From contig CACRXP010000232.1 in assembly GCA_902702965.1 (NCBI GenBank), positions 11,711 to 75,710 of the forward strand: a DNA stretch of 64,000 nucleotides, written 5' to 3'. The DNA comes from Spirometra erinaceieuropaei (Eukaryota; Platyhelminthes; Cestoda; Diphyllobothriidea; Diphyllobothriidae). The position numbers were made by a program, and so were the translations under genes. Positions 57,301 to 64,000 of the stretch are shown in pieces. Position 1 is the first letter of the stretch. Each line of letters begins with the position of its first letter. Below the pieces are notes generated by a model, which saw only the letters and a list, made by a program, of their open reading frames with translations, searched no databases and was not told the origin of the DNA.

Positions 57301-58479
57301 CAGCGGGTCGGCTGTCTCATGAAAAGTCAAGCGAAATTCCAAAATGCGTTTTCGTTTCTTAAAGATAAATCAAATGGGGTTGTTAAAATAATCATCCGGC
57401 AGCCACATTCTACAATTATTCAATTACCTCAGAATGCCAGCTATCAAACAAACTTCTTTTCGCCTGCAGGCAAAAAATATACTTTTAAAAAAATGACTAC
57501 TTACGGTGAGTGACCGATCTCATAAAATGTTGGCTGAAATTCTGAAATGCGCTTTCGATTAGGAAAGATTACTTGGTAGCCTTTGTAATACTAACTATCC
57601 TGCAAAATAATATTATAGCATTTCGGACTCGGTAGGATGTCAGTTTTTGAATACACTGTTTTTCGATCTGTAGAAACCGTACTCAGTAAAAAATGACTAC
57701 TTAAACATCGTGTATTTTCCCATTAATTTTCGATGGTCTTGCAAATTCAAACATATCTTATAGAAACCATGAACAAAAATATGCATTCCTTCAATCAAAT
57801 AATAGAGAATCACGTTTTCTTTATATTTTATAGTTAAGAAAGTAGTATAATTAGGTTTTAAAAAAGTTTCTAATTATGAGACTTTTTAAGACCGCGATAT
57901 GTCTATTCACATAGCATCGTACCCGGCCGTTTACCGCTGCTCCTCATGAAATGTACAACATAGTTCGCATCCATTGCACAATTTCATGGACTATGTATAA
58001 TATCTTTTTTGGGGGATAGAAAAATGGGTGATTTTCTTTGCGCGAAACGCATGCACCTTGTAGACTGAAATCACTAAGCGCTAATGCAACGAATGATCAG
58101 GCTCCAAATTATTCGGCAATTAGAAAACTTTTTAAAACCTAATTATACTCCTTCCTTTTGAGTATAACTTCGGAACAAGACGTTATGTTATACCGAATGA
58201 GCGAGAGAATGAATATTGTTATGCATGGCTTCCATGAAATATGATTGGACTTTTAGGAGCATCGAAAATCAATGAGAAAATTTCGTGATGCATAATTACT
58301 CATTTTTACAGAGTGTAGTTTTTGCACGGAGCTGGCAGGGAGTTCATTCGAAAGCCCGCTTTCTGAGGTAACTGTGTTATTATAGAATAATATTGCAGGC
58401 TGACTAGTTTTACAACCCTACGTAATTAATCTTTTTGAAACGAAAACGCATTTCGGAATTTCGATTAGCCCATCTACCG
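57301..58479. mobile_element. Nested/chimeric foldback element: subfamily B inside subfamily A, right end of B lost
   Basis: The outer A copy begins CAGCGGGTCGGCTGTCTCAT after TA (57299-57300). At 57502-57503 (TA) a B left terminus starts, CGGTGAGTGACCGATCTCAT, in the middle of the A left arm. B sequence continues to about 58158. There, at CTCCTTCCTT, it changes to A right-arm sequence (TTGAGTATAAC...CGAATGAGCGAGAGAATGAA) and ends ATTAGCCCATCTACCG at 58479. The A end has also lost about 15 bp of terminal repeat. Confidence 0.8.
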
Positions 58480-58984
58480 CACTTTGCAAATGACCTAATA
58501 AACGAGATCCAAACGATGTTTTGACAGCATAATCGCACATTATCCTCAGATAAGGCAACTGTCGGCCAGCCTTAATTTATCAGTGTCTGCTTCACGTCAG
58601 TCTTCGTGGGAGATTAATGGGGAGTTGTTTTCTTGGTCGTCCTGTGACATGATAGATGGCCGCCTGTTTTGAAACCTCACCGTCCTGTTTTGAAGTCCCC
58701 GCCATCCCTATTTGGAAAGTGCCTGCTTGGCAGGCAAACAGTGTCCGCGTCCTGAAAGTCGTGTGCGAACCCTGATCTGGCAGAGACCGACAAGCTGCGC
58801 GAAACTACCAAACCTTGGTTTCTTGGAGCCGCTGGCCCACTCATTGGACCTCAACTTTGGGCAAGCTGTGCTGTCTGTTTATCCGGCGTATGACGAGGAC
58901 ACAGAAGATAGCTGTTCGGTTACCCTCGTTTTTTAGTTACTTTACTATGTTATCATTTAATTGTGACAAAGCACACGACCCTCC
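58480..58984. other. Intergenic, nothing recognised
   Basis: Short frames without motifs. Confidence 0.4.
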
Positions 58985-59145
58985 GGGTTGGACCTCGTAG
59001 ATCAGTGGTGGTTAGAGCGTTGTCCGGGCCCAAGTTTAATGCTGTGGGTTAGTCCACCTGCGTCCAACCCCGCCCCAATCATCTTGATTCTGTCTTGATA
59101 CTGGATTCAGATGGAGGAGGAGGAGGAGGAGGAGGAGAAGAGGGA
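58985..59145 (+). repeat. Possible tRNA-derived SINE with (GGA)n tail
   Basis: CCTCGTAGATCAGTGGTGGT followed by TAGAGCGTTG looks like a tRNA A-box region, and GCTGTGGGTTAGTCCACC sits where the B-box should be (tRNA pattern GGTTCGANTCC, here eroded). Downstream is a (GGA)n run (59115-59137). Confidence 0.45.
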
Positions 59146-59164
59146 GCAGTAGATGGTGCGTAAG

Positions 59165-59345
59165 CCAACGACCACTATAAACTAATTTACGCGTAAGTCG
59201 CCATGCCTACTGCAACTTGTTGTGCAGCACACGGTGGACAGCGTCGGAATCGACGGCCTAACTGCCGGGTCAGAGTCCCATCGGTGTCGTCAAATTATTT
59301 AACTCTGCCAAAAACATTAATTAACTAACTGAAACTGATAGTAGT
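59165..59345 (+). repeat. Dispersed repeat D (possible tRNA-derived SINE), copy 2
   Basis: ACTATAAACTAATTTACGCG, CAGCACACGGTGGACAGCGT, then B-box-like GGGTCAGAGTCCCATCGG and a TTTAACTCTGCC...TTAATTAACTAAC 3' part. It matches 13030-13145. Confidence 0.5.
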
Positions 59346-59484
59346 ATGGTGGATTCTGAATGGATTGCTTGGCAAATCCTGTTTGCACAGTCAGCCTACT
59401 GTAACAGAATTTTTGGATTCCATACTTTGCGGTATCTGGGCGGGTAATCTGGCACAAATGTGATTAAAACCCTCAGTTCCCGGA

Positions 59485-59635
59485 GGGGTCTCATAATTCA
59501 CGTAGTTAGAACATTGACTATACTCAAGCCTTCCTCATGCTGCTTTGGGTTCGAGTTCCACGGAGGCCGTCGAATTTTTCACAACTGAATTAAATAACCT
59601 ATCCAAATCTACCAGAAACACTAATTCCTACATGG
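59485..59635 (+). repeat. Possible tRNA-derived SINE
   Basis: GGGTCTCATAATTCACGTAG plus TTAGAACATTGAC and a B-box-like GGGTTCGAGTTCCACGGAGG, followed by a 3' part similar to the previous repeat (TGAATTAAATAACC...GAAACACTAATTCC). Confidence 0.5.
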
Positions 59636-59784
59636 GCATATCATTTTTTTAACATGGCATATTTATTTCATGGCGAGGTTTGATCCTGCAGCCTCAGCTT
59701 GCTGATACCTTACAGTTAAATTCCTAACCAACTTTAGCAAATGCGGATATGCTGACTTTAAAAATATCCTGTGTTTGCATTTTC

Positions 59785-60180
59785 CTTACCATTTTAATCC
59801 AGCGAGTGACTGTGCCACGGGGGAGGAGGGCTTGTACGTCAGCCTCAGTTACTTCCGTTTTTATTTTACACGTAAGCGTGCTTCGAACCCTGCTTGCGTC
59901 CTCCTTACTATCTCAGTCCAGCGAGTGGCTAATGGGATTGATTGAACAGTTTGGAACTCCGTCGGTTCCACTACAGTACTCATGCACTGAGAATTACCAC
60001 GCGGTTCCTTCTGCGGCATTCCACGTGTGATTACGCTCTCCTTATCCGCTTAATCCAGCAAGTGCCTGTGTTAAGGGGAGCATGTTTACACGCCACCCTT
60101 CACTCGCTCCCCTGCGCGTGCTTTGAACTCTGCAGGGACTCTCTTCCGCTTCTTAATCCAGCAAGTGGCTAGGTTAGGTA
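59785..60180 (-). repeat. Diverged tandem repeat of tRNA-like units
   Basis: TTAATCCAGCGAGTGACTG and variants recur at about 59793, 59915, 60052 and 60156 (spacing about 104-137 bp). They are paired with CGTGCTTCGAACCCTGC and CGTGCTTTGAACTCTGC. On the - strand this reads as A-box-like TAGCCACTTGCTGG and B-box-like GGTTCGAAGCAC, suggesting an array of SINE monomers. Confidence 0.55.
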
Positions 60181-61007
60181 TGCCAACTAATATTGTTTTA
60201 GTAAGCTAACCGTAGGGTGTCAATCAAATGTTGCCGCAAAATCAAATCTTGCCGATATTTTACTTCATTCTCGAACACCACTAGAACATGTGTGTTCGTT
60301 CCCCGGCAATCTTTTCGGGACAATGATTGACATAAGTGCTCACTTAAACGTGGAAATTCCAGAGGTTATACAGGGTATTTATTTTAGCGCCATTACTATA
60401 TCAACGCTGTCCCCTGGCTTAAATAATCCCCCCTCCAATATGATAACTCTGACGCGTGCTCGGACGAATTTGGACACTTTAATCCCAAATGTCACTGAAC
60501 AGCTTTTTCTCCTGCTTCCTCAATTCGGCAAACAGTTCGCCTGGCCGATATCCATACCGTTCCCTTGAATACAATGGGCGGCTGGAGCGTTTAGGCAATT
60601 AAAAAGTCTTCAGAGACTCGGCTGCTAATAAAAGTCCGTCAAAGGAAATAAAGTATGTCGACTAGTGTTGATCTTTCCGATCGGCCCTAACTTACGAGTT
60701 TTCATTCAGTAAACGTCAGTTAGTGGATGGGAAAACCCGCATGTAGACTTCGTGGTTTTCCTGGTTTCCTTGTTTTCCCATTTCATGGCGTCGAATGTAT
60801 TCAGTACAGGTGCATTAATATTTATTTTCTTCAATAACCTTCTCCTCTCTTAAGTAGCTATTCCGGTGGCGTCACCGTATCAGGGCGCTCAGACGTAAGG
60901 AATCTGTTACGTAGCTTTGTTCATACAACGCGACATTTTCTAAAAAATGGCAGGACTATATGATATTAAGAAGTAATTATATTTAACAGTTCTGTTAATA
61001 AAGAAAG
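60181..61007. other. Intergenic, nothing recognised
   Basis: Short frames without motifs. Confidence 0.45.
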
Positions 61008-61090
61008 AGACAAAATCGCTGGGATAAGGGCTTTATTAGCCTGATGGTTCGGATTCCTGCTCGAATCCATCATCACAGACAACAGCAGAT
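61008..61090 (-). repeat. PLE terminal motif, 3' side (inverted relative to 61905-61985)
   Basis: GAGACAAAATCGCTGGGATA, GGCTTTATTAGCCTGATGGT, TCGGATTCCTGCTCGAATCC and ATCATCACAGACAACAGC. The reverse complement folds as GGATTC/GAATCC around GAGCAG, with an outer GAUG/CAUC stem and a GAAC internal loop. Confidence 0.75.
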
Positions 61091-61164
61091 ACGGGTGATT
61101 CACGAACAAGGGGCTGCAGTATTTATAGGATGTTGTCACTATGCTACCGCATACTTATGAATAT

Positions 61165-61935
61165 TCACGACTCTCTCCCCCATTCATCAGGGATCGTTGC
61201 ACTTGATGGGCTGACTGTTTGATGACCAACATTCGCGTCGTTAACTGCTGCAATTTCATCAAGTACGTTGGATGTTGGTGTGATACTTGCTCGACCATCT
61301 AACGCACCGACGCTGGTGTTGGAATAAGTGTTCACATGGGCGTTCCCCGCCTGGTCAATTACTCCGCCTAGGCGAAGTCTCAGCACAGAGTATGGAAGGG
61401 AAAGTTCATTGCACTTGTTAATGGACTGGGGTCCAGTAAACCATGATTCCAGTAGCTGCCGGTTCATGCGGTTGTCACCTCTTGCGAGAATTTTGGCCTC
61501 ATCGAATTTGAATGTGTGGCCGGATCTCGTCGAATGAGTCGCAACTTGAGAGCTGACGTCATTTCTCCGCACGGCTGCAGCATGTTTGGCCATTCGCGTT
61601 CGAAGCTGCCTTCTAGTTTCTACGACGTAGTTGCTTTGTCCGCAACTGCACCAGATTCGATAAACGACTCCAGACGTTTCCTGACATGGCAGCGGGTGTT
61701 TCGGTTTCATTACCAGACGCCCGATGATTGCCTCTGGTCTGTGTACAACTTCAACCCCAAGTGGTGCGAGAAGGCCGCCGATAGCTTCCGAAACGTTCTT
61801 GCCATGCGGAATTGCTCCCTAAAATGTGGGATCCGTGTGGTTAGACCTTCCGTCCCTTTTGCCTATGCACCGATTGACAAAGTTGCGCAGGTAGCCATTG
61901 GCTTTGTCTCTGATGCGCTCGAGCAGAAATCCGAA
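61165..61935 (-). pseudogene. Penelope-like element, C-terminal part with GIY-YIG endonuclease
   Basis: From about 61935: FLLERIRDKANGYLRNFVNR, a stop at 61819-61821, AIPHGKNVSEAIGGLLAPLG, VVHRPEAIIGRLVMKPKHPL, GVVYRIWCSCGQSNYVVETR (GIY-YIG core, about 61665-61605), RQLRTRMAKHAAAVRRN, SQVATHSTRSGHTFKFDEAK and LLESWFTGPQSINKCN, ending at 61165. In PLEs this domain cuts DNA to prime reverse transcription. The core Gly after NYV is Val here. The frame is open for the final 181 codons, the best-preserved PLE piece in the window. RT is absent. Confidence 0.9.
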
Positions 61936-61985
61936 ACGTCAGACTATTAAATCCCTTGTCTCAGCGATGGTGTCTCCTTCTTCAA
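61905..61985 (+). repeat. PLE terminal motif, 5' side
   Basis: GTCTCTGATGCGCTCGAGCA, then AATCCGAAACGTCAGACTAT, TAAATCCCTTGTCTCAGCGA, TGGTGTCTCCTTCTTC. It is the inverted counterpart of 61008-61090. It overlaps the start of the surviving coding remnant, so the short unit has no room for an RT. Confidence 0.75.
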
Positions 61986-61990
61986 AACAG

Positions 61991-63116
61991 CTTCCTGGGA
62001 CTCGTCTCTTCGCCTTTATTGGCAATTCCGTTCATACATGCAGGAAGTCTACACGAGGCTCATAGTACCGGCACATTAAATGACTCATTTCGAACTAGAT
62101 ATTAAAAAGCGGCGAAGGCATCCACTTGCCCCACATATATGACTCTGAAGGGAAGACTGTTAATTTTGACCCTGCGTCCTAAGGCGCCTTTATTAACGCC
62201 TCTAACAACATGTTGCTAGCCTACTGTTCTAAAACAGCCTCTCCCTTTAAGGCTCCCAGTCCTTATGAACATCCACAGTGTTAATGCACAATTCACACTT
62301 GGAGGCAACAGCACGGCCTACAGTTACGCCTCATTTTTGTTTGATGACTCAACTTTGTCAGCAGAAACCAGTTTAACGTAAAGACATCTATCGGCATAAC
62401 CTGACACTTTAGAAAGTTGGAACTTCAGTTCCTACTCAAACGGACAGCTAATGTGGTCCTCCATCTTGAATGTCTCTAACTGCGCATTAAGGTAGTGGGC
62501 TTGTTTCCACAAAGTTGTCTTTTCAGACACCTATCAAAACACGACAGCAAGCTTTGGCAACGGTATAGAGAAGGACCCCACTTGACTGCCACTAGACTGT
62601 GGATTGTGCCATACGGAGTTTATGGCAAAGGGAATTTTATGGATGGGGCAGTTCGCTAGACAGTAAGCTGACAAAACGAAAGACAACACAGAAATTGCTT
62701 GAATTTTTACCGAAAGTCTTATCCTACGCTATTGTACGACAATGGAAATGAGTTAAGGTGTGAGGTCGTGGGAAGTAATTATTGTTGGCGGTGTAATTTC
62801 TGCGACAGCCTGCAAATGTATGTCAAGATAAAACCCCATATGACACGATCCACAGCCCAATGACGCTGAAGTGGGGCTCTTCTCTATACCGTTGCCCAGA
62901 ATTTTGCTGATGTCTTTAGGATATGCGTCAGCTACTCCGACGCAACTCGTGTCGGCATGTCCCGATGCGACACATGTTCCACACTAATTATTAGCGTTCT
63001 GCAAGACAACCCCTCCCACCTAGAAAAGGTTTCTGCAGAAAACTACAAAAATAAGTGCGTCTTGTCGGTAATCAACATTCTTTACATTCCATGCACCACT
63101 TGACGCTACCGAAAAT
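61991..63116. other. Intergenic, nothing recognised
   Basis: Short frames without motifs. Confidence 0.5.
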
Positions 63117-63221
63117 TATTTATCCATATTATTATTTATCCATATTATTATTATCCATATTATTATTATTTATCCATATTTATCCATATTATTATTTTAT
63201 CCATATTATTTATCCATATAA
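63117..63221. repeat. AT-rich tandem repeat of TATCCATATTATTATT units
   Basis: TTATCCATATTATT with variable TAT insertions is repeated about eight times. Confidence 0.9.
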
Positions 63222-64000
63222 TGAACGAAACCCAAGGTCCTTAAAAATGCACTGGTTTGAAATCTTCCCCATTGCGGTTTCTGATGAGAAGAAGCCCGAA
63301 TGCCAATAACCGCACCCTTTCCGGATGTATCCATTGATTTGGAACCTCGACTGGTTGATAGGTGCATTATATGCATTTTAGTGAGCATCGGCAGTCACAG
63401 GCTAAAATGGCGTATATCGTCGCCAATGTGATCTCGGTGGCGTGTCAAGTGCTTTCTGAAACAGCTGCTTTAACGCATCAAAGCGGGTGTCTGCAACTGT
63501 GGAGCGCACTTTAGGCTGTTCACATTGTTGATCCTTTTATCCGGAGCGATATCATACCTCTCGCCAGATGGGTTTACGTCAACCAGTTCTCTCATTTAGG
63601 GTACTGTCATCCGACAGAATATAATGAGACCGCATATTTTTATCCAGCAGACTTTGGAATCATCAGTTTGTCAGAAGATAACTACCCCACCTTGTCCGTA
63701 AATACATACTTTCGTCACGTACAGACCGATTTGGATTCCTTTAGCTCCCTGGATGAGATGGCTTTGGCCTATAATCTTTCAGACATGCACTTGCCATTTA
63801 CGAGGCCGCGATTACAGTCTGAAGTGTGACTTGGAAAGGGAACCCCCCTAGTGCGAGCGACCTTTCGTTCAATTCTGAGAAGGATCCCTCTTCTGGTGTC
63901 CAGGTCTAAACACTTACCCTGACCCAAACTTTAACTCTAACCTTGGGCCCGTCCTCCCACCCGTGTCTCTTGCCTTTAGATTAATCTTCCTGGCTTTTAG
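63222..64000. other. Intergenic; telomere-like trace near the end
   Basis: CACTTACCCTGACCCAAACT, TTAACTCTAACCTTGGGC (63911-63950) resembles the other CCCTAA-like tracts. No gene is recognised. Confidence 0.4.

Noticed and set aside
58985..59635. Functional tRNA genes
   Set aside because: Acceptor and anticodon stems cannot be closed and B-boxes are eroded; SINE-like remnants fit better.
61516..61950. 144-codon + strand frame
   Set aside because: It is antisense to the PLE endonuclease remnant, which shows clear family motifs on the - strand.
4316..61985. Intact hammerhead ribozyme in the PLE terminal motif
   Set aside because: The GAAA part and the stem order are suggestive, but none of the copies here has an exact CUGAUGA core and a closed stem III. 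Kept only as a structural finding.

Overview
The window looks like nuclear DNA of a parasitic flatworm. A large-genome diphyllobothriidean tapeworm (Spirometra, Dibothriocephalus or a relative) is my best guess. This is inferred from one intron-containing metazoan ion-channel gene in a sea of decayed retroelements, many Penelope-like elements (PLEs), TTAGGG-like degenerate tracts and very low gene density. There is no operon structure, no bacterial signal and no CRISPR. A run of Ns at 25184-25392 marks an assembly gap.

One convincing host gene is present: a DEG/ENaC-family (amiloride-sensitive sodium channel-like) gene on the + strand. Exon 1 (37760-38305) encodes the N-terminus, TM1 and the start of the extracellular domain. 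Exon 2 (46466-48034) encodes the rest of the cysteine-rich extracellular domain, TM2 with the Gly-x-Ser filter, and the C-terminal tail. The 8.16-kb intron between them is packed with transposable-element material.

Retroelements: (1) a 3.1-kb Ty3/gypsy element (7700-10805) with two LTRs, a 4-bp target duplication, a broken gag, protease and RT-RNase H, but no integrase. (2) The 3' end of a CR1/RTE-like non-LTR element just upstream (7217-7690). (3) At least six PLE remnants, all coding on the - strand, of two lineages: 1-490, 4246-5100, 21089-22260 and 61008-61990 (one lineage); 14014-15580 and 43830-44218 (the other). Two of them are short units whose terminal motif occurs in inverted orientation at both ends. 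That motif can fold into a conserved hairpin with a GAAA internal loop.

The most abundant repeat is a palindromic (foldback) element of about 990 bp flanked by TA, with termini CAGTAGGTG or CAGTGAGTGACC (subfamilies A and B). It looks like a Tc1/mariner-type non-autonomous element. Full copies lie at 17905-18897, 30045-31036, 38435-39424 and 54098-55092, with a nested chimera at 57301-58479 and several partial copies. One copy (42302-43255), inside the channel-gene intron, carries a 444-bp passenger. The passenger is a near-identical inverted copy of sequence lying just upstream (41623-42066). This looks like sequence capture by a MITE, and it creates a long potential RNA hairpin in the intron. 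I regard it as the most unusual structure in the window.

Other structure: a three-unit tandem array with long interrupted TAG/GTA tracts (1241-3360); a perfect 71-bp-arm palindrome (36585-36745); a three-copy dispersed repeat; a cluster of tRNA-derived SINE-like repeats (58985-60180); and several telomere-like degenerate CCCTAA stretches. Most other open frames are short, lack family motifs and are probably chance.
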